DNA of 7,973 bases. It comes from Thermoplasmatota archaeon. GTDB taxonomy: Bacteria; Pseudomonadota; Gammaproteobacteria; Burkholderiales; Thiobacillaceae. The stretch is from positions 5,889 through 13,861 of the forward strand of contig JAMCVR010000226.1 in assembly GCA_023475455.1 (NCBI GenBank), given 5' to 3'. Shown in pieces: positions 1 to 5,246 of this stretch; position 1 is the stretch's first letter, and every line of letters begins with the position of its first letter. The position numbers and the translations under genes were made by a program. The notes beneath the pieces were generated by a model. That model saw only the letters and a list, made by a program, of their open reading frames with translations, was not told the origin of the DNA and made no database searches.

Positions 1-1
1 T

Positions 2-688
2 ACGCTCGAATCGGGCCCCTATGCGCTCCCCGGGCCGCGACAACTGCGCCTGGCCGATGAGCACAATTTCGGCGCGCTGCTGGTCGACCGGCTGGAGCGA
101 AGGGATACCGGTGATGGCAATGCCACGGCTTACGACGCGCAGGCCTGGTTCGGCCGGGACTACGACCGCCTGGTGGTCAAGGCCGAGGGCGACGTTGCCC
201 AGGGCAAATTGCAGGAGGCGCGGACAGAACTGCTCTGGGCTCATGCCATCGCCCCTTTCTGGGATACGCAACTGGGCGCGCGCTACGACAGCGGTGAAGG
301 GCCGGACCGCGGGTGGCTGGCCTTCGGGGTCCAGGGCCTCGCGCCTTACTGGTTCAACGTCGACGCGGCCGCCTACGTGGGCGGCAACGGCAGGACCGCG
401 CTGCGTCTGGTCGCGGAGTACGAACTGCTGCTTACGCAGAAGCTCGTCTTGCAGCCTCGCATCGAGGTCAACGCGTACGGCAAACGCGACGAAGCGCGGG
501 ATATCGGCAGCGGCCTCTCCGATGTCGCGGCCGGATTGCGTCTTCGCTATGAATTCACGCGCCAGTTCGCGCCCTATGTCGGCGTGGAACGGGCGGAAAA
601 ATTCGGCCGGACGGCCGACCTGGCCCGCGCCGCGGGCGAAAAGCCCAATGAAGCCCGCTGGGTTGCCGGCGTGCGTTTCTGGTTCTGA
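2..688 (+). CDS. copB: Copper resistance protein CopB, C-terminal part (5' end outside window)
   Basis: The reading frame is open from base 2 to the TGA at 686-688, giving 228 residues that lack the true start. The sequence matches the conserved CopB/PcoB C-terminal domain (PF05275 as I recall it): a LADEHNFGALLVDRLE segment, then YDAQAWFGRDYDRLV, TELLWAHAI, a DTQLGARYDSGEGPDRGW stretch, and YELLLTQKLVLQPRIE. It ends in WVAGVRFWF; a terminal Phe is the usual signal for outer-membrane beta-barrels. CopB is an outer-membrane copper-resistance protein normally encoded just after the multicopper oxidase CopA/PcoA, which should lie upstream of this window. The Met/His-rich N-terminal region typical of CopB is also missing for that reason. 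The next gene follows after 62 bases, suggesting a shared transcript. Identification is from sequence pattern and is strong. Confidence 0.93.
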   Translation, partial: TLESGPYALPGPRQLRLADEHNFGALLVDRLERRDTGDGNATAYDAQAWFGRDYDRLVVKAEGDVAQGKLQEARTELLWAHAIAPFWDTQLGARYDSGEGPDRGWLAFGVQGLAPYWFNVDAAAYVGGNGRTALRLVAEYELLLTQKLVLQPRIEVNAYGKRDEARDIGSGLSDVAAGLRLRYEFTRQFAPYVGVERAEKFGRTADLARAAGEKPNEARWVAGVRFWF

Positions 689-735
689 TGGTCCCTCGGA
701 CACCTGGCGCAGCGGGCTTCCGAATCACTCAACCC

Positions 736-742
736 AAAGGAG
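736..742 (+). promoter_or_regulatory. Shine-Dalgarno site fixing the cupredoxin start
   Basis: AAAGGAG lies 8 bases before ATG 751. An in-frame ATG at 688, overlapping the copB stop, has no such site and would put 21 extra residues before a clear signal peptide. A near-identical leader (CCAAAGGAGA) precedes the Met-rich gene at 2169. Confidence 0.8.
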
Positions 743-750
743 AAATTTTC

Positions 751-1269
751 ATGAAGAAGACACTTTCGATTCTGATACTGGGTGCGCTGCCGGCAATTGC
801 ACTGGCGGCCGGCGATCACGCCGGCGGCCACGGCACGGCAGGCCACCCGATGATGCAGGGCCACGACATGCCGGGCATGAACAAGGACGAGCATGCCTCG
901 ATGGCGGGCAAGCCCGGCGACCCGTCCAGGGTGAGCCGCACCATCGAAGTCACGATGGACGACTCGATGCGGTACACGCCGGACAGGATCGACGTCAAGG
1001 CCGGGGAGACGATCCGTTTCTTCGTCAAGAACACCGGCAGGATCACGCACGAAATGGTGATCGGCTCCCTGGACGAACTCAAGGAGCACGCCGAAATGAT
1101 GCGCCAGATGCCCGGCATGCAGCATGCCGAGCCGAACATGGTCACGCTCAAGCCGGGGCAGCGCGGCGGCATCGTCTGGCAGTTCGACAAGCCCGGCACC
1201 GTCGACTTCGCCTGCCTGGTGCCCGGCCACATGGAGGCCGGCATGGTAGGCAAGGTGCGGGTCGAATGA
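751..1269 (+). CDS. Periplasmic cupredoxin-domain copper protein, CopI-like
   Basis: The 172-residue product starts with a signal peptide (MKKTLSILILGALPAIALAA, cleavage near residue 20). A His/Met-rich linker follows at about 23-51 (DHAGGHG, HPMMQGHDMPGMN). The cupredoxin fold spans about 64-172. Type 1 copper ligands are visible: His100 in the ITHEM segment, then Cys155, His160 and Met165 in FACLVPGHMEAGM. This arrangement fits the CopI family of periplasmic cupredoxins linked to copper tolerance, as described in Rubrivivax gelatinosus. The exact role, oxidase or copper binding, is not certain. Start 751 is chosen for its strong ribosome-binding site and the signal peptide directly after it. 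The gene sits 62 bases after copB and 70 before the DUF411 gene, so it is probably in the same operon. Confidence 0.9.
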   Translation: MKKTLSILILGALPAIALAAGDHAGGHGTAGHPMMQGHDMPGMNKDEHASMAGKPGDPSRVSRTIEVTMDDSMRYTPDRIDVKAGETIRFFVKNTGRITHEMVIGSLDELKEHAEMMRQMPGMQHAEPNMVTLKPGQRGGIVWQFDKPGTVDFACLVPGHMEAGMVGKVRVE

Positions 1270-1284
1270 CGGCTGCATCCTTCG

Positions 1285-1315
1285 ACGCCGCGTGCCGCAT
1301 CTTTTCCCGCGGCGT
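1285..1315 (+). other. Small intergenic inverted repeat
   Basis: ACGCCGCG (1285-1292) and CGCGGCGT (1308-1315) are perfect reverse complements around a 15-base loop, in the gap between the cupredoxin and DUF411 genes. No T-run follows, so this is not a convincing intrinsic terminator. It could slow decay of the upstream message or be chance in GC-rich DNA. Confidence 0.3.
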
Positions 1316-1328
1316 GCGTATCGCGACC

Positions 1329-1333
1329 GGGAG
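1329..1333 (+). promoter_or_regulatory. Shine-Dalgarno site for the GTG-started DUF411 gene
   Basis: GGGAG sits 6 bases before GTG 1340. It favours this GTG over the upstream in-frame ATG 1292, which lies inside an inverted repeat, has no ribosome-binding site and would add 16 charged residues before the signal peptide. Confidence 0.6.
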
Positions 1334-1339
1334 AACGAC

Positions 1340-1786
1340 GTGAAGGCCGCGATCCTCAAGATGCTTCTCATCGGCCTCATCGTGCCGGCCGCCTGGTCCG
1401 CGCCCGACGCGCCAGTGGCGCCGATCGTGCAGGTCTACAAGAGCCCCACCTGCGGCTGCTGCAAGAAGTGGATCGAGCATCTGGAGCGCGGCGGCTTCGA
1501 GGTGAAGGCGCACGATGTCGCCGATGTCGCGGCCATGCGCCGGAAACTCGGCATGCCGGAGCGTCTCGGAGCGTGCCATACCGCCACGGTGGGCGGCTAT
1601 CTGGTGGAGGGGCACGTACCGGCGGCGGACATCCGCAAACTGCTCAAGGACAAGCCGGCCGCGCTGGGCATCGCCGTGCCCGGCATGCCGCCCGGCTCGC
1701 CGGGCATGGAAACGCCAAAACCGGTTCCCTACGACACGCTGCTGGTAGGCAGGGACGGCAGCACCAGAGTTTTTTCTCATCACTGA
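1340..1786 (+). CDS. DUF411 family periplasmic metal-binding protein
   Basis: From GTG 1340 this encodes 148 residues. Residues 1-20 form a signal peptide (KMLLIGLIVPAAWSA). The mature part has the DUF411 hallmarks: a thioredoxin-like start IVQVYKSPTCGCCKKW with Cys38, Cys40 and Cys41, an RLGACHTA motif with Cys79-His80, YLVEGHVPA, and a Pro/Gly/Met-rich IAVPGMPPGSPGME loop at 111-124. DUF411 proteins are common in copper and silver resistance clusters and are thought to bind metal through the CxCC group, but their biochemical role is poorly settled. The gene ends 18 bases before the CusF-like start, consistent with one transcript. An ATG start at 1292 is possible but less likely. Confidence 0.88.
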   Translation: MKAAILKMLLIGLIVPAAWSAPDAPVAPIVQVYKSPTCGCCKKWIEHLERGGFEVKAHDVADVAAMRRKLGMPERLGACHTATVGGYLVEGHVPAADIRKLLKDKPAALGIAVPGMPPGSPGMETPKPVPYDTLLVGRDGSTRVFSHH

Positions 1787-1793
1787 CACGGAA

Positions 1794-1798
1794 TGGAG
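1794..1798 (+). promoter_or_regulatory. Shine-Dalgarno site for the CusF-like gene
   Basis: TGGAG lies 6 bases before ATG 1805 and overlaps the upstream in-frame ATG at 1793, so the second ATG is the better start. The product then begins MKFLTT, a normal signal-peptide N-terminus. Confidence 0.6.
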
Positions 1799-1804
1799 CA
1801 TTCG

Positions 1805-2137
1805 ATGAAATTTCTTACGACGATCGTCTTTTACGCACTCGCATGGATGGCGCCCGTGGCGCTGGCGGCGGGGGACCATGCGGCGCACCAGACAGTCGCG
1901 ACCGCGGATGCACCGCTTTCCCAAGGCGAAATCCGCAAGGTGGACAAGTCTGCCGGCAAGCTCACCATCAAGCACGGCCCCTTGGAAAATCTCGGTATGC
2001 CGGCTATGACTATGATATTCCGCGTCAAGGATGCCGCGATGCTCGACCAGGTGAAGCCCGGCGACCGCATCAGGTTCTTGGTGGAAAAAATCGACGGCGC
2101 CTTCACCGTGACCAGGCTCGAAGTCGTTGCACCGTAG
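1805..2137 (+). CDS. CusF-like periplasmic Cu(I)/Ag(I)-binding protein
   Basis: The product is 110 residues with a signal peptide at 1-22 (ending VALAAG) and a small beta-barrel-sized CusF_Ec-type domain at about 38-110 (GEIRKVDKSAGKLTIKHGP, then LGMPAMTMIFRV, then VKPGDRIRFLVEK). In E. coli CusF, Cu(I) is held by His36, Met47 and Met49 and capped by Trp44. Aligned by spacing, the matching residues here are His57, Met68, Met70 and Met65, so the tryptophan cap is replaced by methionine. CusF-type proteins carry Cu(I) or Ag(I) in the periplasm, usually for a CusCBA efflux pump. No pump gene is in the window, so the partner is unknown. The mature N-terminus DHAAH adds two histidines. The gene lies between the DUF411 and Met-rich genes with short gaps. 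Confidence 0.88.
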   Translation: MKFLTTIVFYALAWMAPVALAAGDHAAHQTVATADAPLSQGEIRKVDKSAGKLTIKHGPLENLGMPAMTMIFRVKDAAMLDQVKPGDRIRFLVEKIDGAFTVTRLEVVAP

Positions 2138-2168
2138 TCCCCGTTTACCCCAACCAAAGGAGATCGAC

Positions 2169-2651
2169 ATGAAACGCCGTACCCTGTTCGCCACCCTGAT
2201 GTTTGCCGCCCTGGCCGTGCAGCCCGTTCTGGCGGACGACGCGCACCACCCCGATCAGAAAGCCGGCGCGGCCGCACCCGCCGCAGACCAGACCCTCCAG
2301 AAGATGCAGGCCAATACCAGGCGAATGCAAAGCCAGCTCGAGAAGATGGCCAAGAGCAAGGACCCGAAAGAGCGCCAGCAACTCATGCAGGAACACATGA
2401 AAACCATGCAGGAAAACGCAGGAATGGCCCAAGGCATGATGGGCATGAATTGCCCCATGATGGGCCAGGGGACGGGCCAAGGCATGGGCATGATGGGAAT
2501 GATGGGTCATGGTGGGATGGGCCAGGGCGGCATGGGTCCCGATGCCATGATGGAGCGCATGCAGATGATGGAAAAGCGCATGGACATGATGCAGATGATG
2601 ATGGAGCAGATGTCCAGGGGACAGCCGGCTTCCATGCCCGCCGGCAAATAA
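2169..2651 (+). CDS. Exported methionine-rich protein of unknown function
   Basis: The product is 160 residues, with ATG 2169 preceded by AAAGGAG at 2156-2162. Residues 1-22 form a signal peptide (LMFAALAVQPVLA). Mature residues 23-45 are Ala/His/Pro-rich. Residues 41-85 are charged and probably helical, with regularly spaced Met. Residues 86-148 are extremely Met-rich: a Gly/Met tract (GMMGMNCPMMGQG, GMGMMGMMGHGGMG), then a helical MMERMQMMEKRMDMMQMMMEQM tail, given here in parts. I count 32 Met after the signal peptide, plus one Cys (95) and several His. Met clusters of this kind bind Cu(I) or Ag(I) in the periplasm, so a copper sponge or carrier is a reasonable guess. I do not recognise a named family. 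Confidence 0.82.
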   Translation: MKRRTLFATLMFAALAVQPVLADDAHHPDQKAGAAAPAADQTLQKMQANTRRMQSQLEKMAKSKDPKERQQLMQEHMKTMQENAGMAQGMMGMNCPMMGQGTGQGMGMMGMMGHGGMGQGGMGPDAMMERMQMMEKRMDMMQMMMEQMSRGQPASMPAGK

Positions 2652-2696
2652 TGCGGGGGACGGGGACACGCCCGTCCGTCGCGGAGGCGCGTTGAT

Positions 2697-2921
2697 ATGC
2701 ACTTTTTCGATTCGGGAGTGGCCATGGGCTGGGGTGCGCTGTGGATGGTGTTGTGGTGGGTGCTGCCCATCCTCGGCATCGTCGCGCTGGTGATGTGGAT
2801 CGGCCGCGCCGATGGTCGCGGGCAGGGCAAAACCGCGCTCGACATCCTCAAGGAACGCTATGCGCGCGGCGAGATCGACCAGGCCGAGTTCGAGCGCAAG
2901 CGGCGCGATCTGGAAGCGTAA
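2697..2921 (+). CDS. Small membrane protein with C-terminal SHOCT domain
   Basis: The product is 74 residues, with ATG 2697 nine bases after GGAGG (2683-2687). One hydrophobic segment spans about 13-35 (ALWMVLWWVLPILGIVALVMW). It is followed by a basic linker and a SHOCT motif at about 47-73 (ALDILKERYARGEIDQAEF, then ERKRRDLE). SHOCT is a short helical module usually found at protein termini and thought to mediate oligomerisation. Tiny TM-SHOCT proteins are frequent companions of copper and silver resistance genes, but their role is unknown. This is the last gene of the first string; 438 bases without a gene follow. Confidence 0.85.
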   Translation: MHFFDSGVAMGWGALWMVLWWVLPILGIVALVMWIGRADGRGQGKTALDILKERYARGEIDQAEFERKRRDLEA

Positions 2922-3011
2922 CAGCCGCGGGGCCGGCATCCCTTGGGACGCAGAGTAAAAACAAGGCGTTGCAGCTGAAGCTGCTTGCACCCGTTGGGTG
3001 AATCGGCAAAA

Positions 3012-3064
3012 GTGCATGACCGATTGTTTTCTCGATGTTCTCTGTGCCTCTGTGGTTCAAATGC
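3012..3064. repeat. Possible dispersed intergenic repeat ('NHRGTEN' type)
   Basis: The stretch contains TTCTCTGTGCCTCTGTGGTT (3037-3056). Read on the - strand it gives peptides such as MNHRGTENIEK. From memory, DNA of this kind recurs between genes in many unrelated bacterial genomes and is often mis-annotated as small proteins. The boundaries are approximate, and recognition is by recall rather than alignment. Confidence 0.4.
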
Positions 3065-3234
3065 GGTTTTCAGGTTGAACGCCGTGAAAATGCCTGGCGG
3101 CGCTTCGTATCGAGCGGCCATCCCCGGCTGGAGGGGGCCGGCGTTTTTCCCGGAAACGCACGGGATTCCGCCTGCGCGGGAGCGCGCTGAAAACCCTTCG
3201 ATTGTTTGATCCCGCTATGACGGTCTTTCCCGGC

Positions 3235-3262
3235 TTGTCCGGTCAGTCGTCGAAAATATCGT
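3235..3262 (+). promoter_or_regulatory. Weak sigma-70-like promoter candidate for the second gene string
   Basis: TTGTCC (3235-3240) and TATCGT (3257-3262) each match the -35 and -10 consensus at 4 of 6 positions with a 16-base spacer. They sit about 97 bases before the DUF302 start. No CueR-like ACCTTCC dyad or CusR box was seen nearby. Such matches arise often by chance. Confidence 0.22.
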
Positions 3263-3359
3263 CTATCTTCAATAATCGAGGGATCGGAAAGATTCCCGCC
3301 CCCGCGTCCCCTTGGGGTAACGGGGAACGGTTATTCAACAACCTTTTGAGGAGACGCAC

Positions 3360-3869
3360 ATGAAAGCGATTACGATTCGGACGGCGGCGGTGCTCGCGAT
3401 CCTGGCTGTCCTGTTCCCGCTGACGGTACGCGCGGCGGAGAACCCCGCGTTCTGGAAGCACGAGTTCAAGGGCGAGTTCGCGACGGTGCTGGCCAACCTC
3501 AAGACCGGCCTGGAGGGCAAGCAGTTTCTCATCACCGGCGAGGAAAATCTCGCCAAGGGCCTGGAAAACAACAAACAGGCTTTCGGCGCGGACAAATGGA
3601 ACACCATCGGTTTCAAGGACGCCACTTCCGTCCACTTCTGCTCGCTGGTGTTCAACCAGGAGGTGTTCAACATCAACATGGACTGGTCCATCCTCTGCCC
3701 GTTCAAGCTCTCGGCCTACACCATGAAAAACAAGCCGGGCGTGGTGACCGTCGTCACCGTCCGGCCGACTTATCTGCTGGCCAAGGACCCGCACCCGAAA
3801 GCCCGGGAGATCGGGCGCAAGATAGAAAAGCGGATTATCGAAGCGCTGCGCGAAGGGGAGGCGAGATAG
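3360..3869 (+). CDS. Secreted DUF302 domain protein
   Basis: The product is 169 residues. TGAGGAG ends 6 bases before ATG 3360. Residues 1-25 are a signal peptide (AAVLAILAVLFPLTVRAA). The rest fits the DUF302 fold: an amphipathic first half (EFATVLANLKTGLEGKQFLI), a VHFCS motif (His92, Cys94), VFNINMDWSILCPFKLS with Cys113-Pro114, and a VVTVVTVRPTYL strand. The tail is charged (GRKIEKRIIEALREGEAR). DUF302 proteins have no firm biochemical function. They occur in redox, sulfur and metal-resistance contexts, and here the Cys residues and the neighbours suggest a periplasmic metal or redox role (inference). It heads the second gene string; the next start lies 19 bases downstream. Confidence 0.85.
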   Translation: MKAITIRTAAVLAILAVLFPLTVRAAENPAFWKHEFKGEFATVLANLKTGLEGKQFLITGEENLAKGLENNKQAFGADKWNTIGFKDATSVHFCSLVFNQEVFNINMDWSILCPFKLSAYTMKNKPGVVTVVTVRPTYLLAKDPHPKAREIGRKIEKRIIEALREGEAR

Positions 3870-3888
3870 CCATTGCGGCGGAGCGCGG

Positions 3889-4173
3889 ATGATGCGCGAG
3901 GTCGAGGTAAGCGTCCACGGGGTGGCGCTGGATTACGGTGCCGCCCGCGCCGTGGCCCAGCCGCTTGCCGAGACGGCCGCCGGCGAGGCGATGCTGGTGG
4001 CGTGGTTCGACGGTAAAAACCAGCTGGGTTATCCGCAAGTGCAAGAGTGCACCGGCGACAAGCCCGGGTGGCTGGCTTACGCCGAGAGCCACGCCGGCAA
4101 CCTCGAGGTGAACGTCAACGGCGGCGAGTTTATTTTCGTCTTCGCAACAGGGCTGCAAAAACAAGGAAACTGA
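3889..4173 (+). CDS. Small AF1514/DUF5619-like protein
   Basis: The product is 94 residues, with ATG 3889 five bases after GGAG (3880-3883); ATG 3892 is an equally possible start. There is no signal peptide or membrane segment, so it is probably cytoplasmic. Landmarks are GVALDYGAARAVAQPLAE (11-28), AWFDGKN (38-44), [20 protein letters not shown] (51-70), and the C-terminal strand pattern [15 protein letters not shown]. From memory this resembles the AF1514 family (DUF5619), small proteins of unknown function; the assignment is moderate. Its stop is one base before the next ATG (TGA-G-ATG), implying tight translational coupling to the ATPase-derived gene. The DNA from 4033 onward is repeated 607 bases downstream, so this gene's C-terminal half exists twice in the window. 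Confidence 0.8.
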   Translation: MMREVEVSVHGVALDYGAARAVAQPLAETAAGEAMLVAWFDGKNQLGYPQVQECTGDKPGWLAYAESHAGNLEVNVNGGEFIFVFATGLQKQGN

Positions 4174-4639
4174 GATGGCGACCGACCCGGTATGCGGAAT
4201 GACGGTGAACGAGCGCGCCGCGGCGGGCAGCGTTGTGCATGCGGGCCGTACCTGGTATTTCTGCTCGCCCCGCTGCCAGCATGAATTCGAAGCCCATCCG
4301 GCTCAATACGCCGCCAGCGGAAGAACCGCAACGGCGGCGTCTCACAGCCACGGCATGGCCGCCGCGTCTGCGACATCCGCCGGAGAAAAAGCCAAGGACC
4401 CCATCTGCGGCATGATGGTGGACAAGGCCACCGCCCTGAAATCGGAGCGCGCCGGCCGCGCCTATTACTTCTGCAGCGTCGGTTGCCAGCGCACCTTCGA
4501 ATCGCCCGAGCAGGAACTCAGGTCCATGCGCACCCGCGTCACGATCGCGCTCACCGGCGTGCTGGCGCTGGCCATTTTGCGCGCCGGCGCGTTTCTGGGG
4601 CTGGCCACCGGCGCCACCATCGTCACCTGGGCGCCGATC
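4033..4639. repeat. 607-base tandem direct repeat, copy 1
   Basis: This copy runs from CCGCAA (4033-4038) inside the AF1514-like gene to just before the CCGCAA at 4640. I compared the two copies along their length and found no difference. It contains the C-terminal half of the AF1514-like gene and the first 155 or so codons of the ATPase. Confidence 0.95.
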
Positions 4640-4780
4640 CCGCAAGTGCAAGAGTGCACCGGCGACAAGCCCGGGTGGCTGGCTTACGCCGAGAGCCACG
4701 CCGGCAACCTCGAGGTGAACGTCAACGGCGGCGAGTTTATTTTCGTCTTCGCAACAGGGCTGCAAAAACAAGGAAACTGA
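4175..4780 (+). CDS. Chimeric ORF: truncated Cu ATPase N-terminus fused to AF1514-like C-terminus
   Basis: The 201-codon ORF starts at ATG 4175 with AAGGAA (4163-4168) as ribosome-binding site. Residues 1-157 are identical to the start of the full ATPase: Cys-rich YHS-like domains at 4-43 and 75-112, then membrane segment 1 at about 121-145. Residues 158-201 ([20 protein letters not shown] onward) are identical to residues 51-94 of the upstream AF1514-like protein. The fusion point is the CCGCAA microhomology at 4640-4645. The product lacks the actuator, CPC channel and phosphorylation domains, so it cannot be a pump. It is a by-product of the tandem duplication. If translated it would be a membrane-anchored metal-binding fragment; it may equally be non-functional or an assembly artefact. 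Confidence 0.75.
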   Translation: MATDPVCGMTVNERAAAGSVVHAGRTWYFCSPRCQHEFEAHPAQYAASGRTATAASHSHGMAAASATSAGEKAKDPICGMMVDKATALKSERAGRAYYFCSVGCQRTFESPEQELRSMRTRVTIALTGVLALAILRAGAFLGLATGATIVTWAPIPQVQECTGDKPGWLAYAESHAGNLEVNVNGGEFIFVFATGLQKQGN

Positions 4781-5246
4781 GATGGCGACCGACCCGGTAT
4801 GCGGAATGACGGTGAACGAGCGCGCCGCGGCGGGCAGCGTTGTGCATGCGGGCCGTACCTGGTATTTCTGCTCGCCCCGCTGCCAGCATGAATTCGAAGC
4901 CCATCCGGCTCAATACGCCGCCAGCGGAAGAACCGCAACGGCGGCGTCTCACAGCCACGGCATGGCCGCCGCGTCTGCGACATCCGCCGGAGAAAAAGCC
5001 AAGGACCCCATCTGCGGCATGATGGTGGACAAGGCCACCGCCCTGAAATCGGAGCGCGCCGGCCGCGCCTATTACTTCTGCAGCGTCGGTTGCCAGCGCA
5101 CCTTCGAATCGCCCGAGCAGGAACTCAGGTCCATGCGCACCCGCGTCACGATCGCGCTCACCGGCGTGCTGGCGCTGGCCATTTTGCGCGCCGGCGCGTT
5201 TCTGGGGCTGGCCACCGGCGCCACCATCGTCACCTGGGCGCCGATC
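4640..5246. repeat. 607-base tandem direct repeat, copy 2
   Basis: This copy lies directly against copy 1 and ends before CCGCAA 5247-5252, after which the unique ATPase sequence continues (CTGCCCTGG). The three CCGCAA sites are at 4033, 4640 and 5247, exactly 607 bases apart. Copy 2 carries a non-starting fragment of the AF1514-like gene and the intact start of the full ATPase. Confidence 0.95.

Larger units (their letters stand above)
2922..3359. other. 438-base intergenic region with short inverted repeats
   Basis: I see no convincing gene here. Visible structures are the palindrome-like GCAGCTGAAGCTGC (2971-2984), a tight hairpin CACCC-GTT-GGGTG (2988-3000), and GCGTTT...AAACGC (3141-3159) around a 7-base loop. 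There is also a degenerate GGGATTCCGCCTGCGCGGGA stretch near 3163-3182 that recalls dispersed palindromic repeats of proteobacteria. No hairpin is followed by a clear T-run, so no intrinsic terminator is called. The region separates the two gene strings and is the best place for the promoter of the second. Confidence 0.6.

Noticed and set aside
21..1343. 440-codon + strand open frame across copB and the cupredoxin gene
   Set aside because: It is Arg/Ser/Pro-rich with no family pattern, and it overlaps two well-recognised genes in another frame. It is a shadow of GC-rich coding DNA.
1148..2194. 348-codon - strand open frame
   Set aside because: It covers three recognised + strand genes and shows no domain pattern.
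2848..3121. - strand ORFs reading NHRGTEN-like peptides, and a + strand ORF at 2985-3209
   Set aside because: They have no convincing ribosome-binding site. The peptide type is, from memory, a frequent spurious prediction from intergenic repeat DNA.
2939..3317. Two CCCTTGGG-type dyads (2940-2947 and 3309-3316) as operator pair
   Set aside because: Eight bases with a two-base centre is too little in GC-rich DNA, and the flanks differ.
3235..3359. CueR-type or CusR-type copper operator upstream of the second gene string
   Set aside because: I looked for ACCTTCC...GGAAGGT-like dyads with a long spacer and for AT-rich CusR-like repeats, and saw none.
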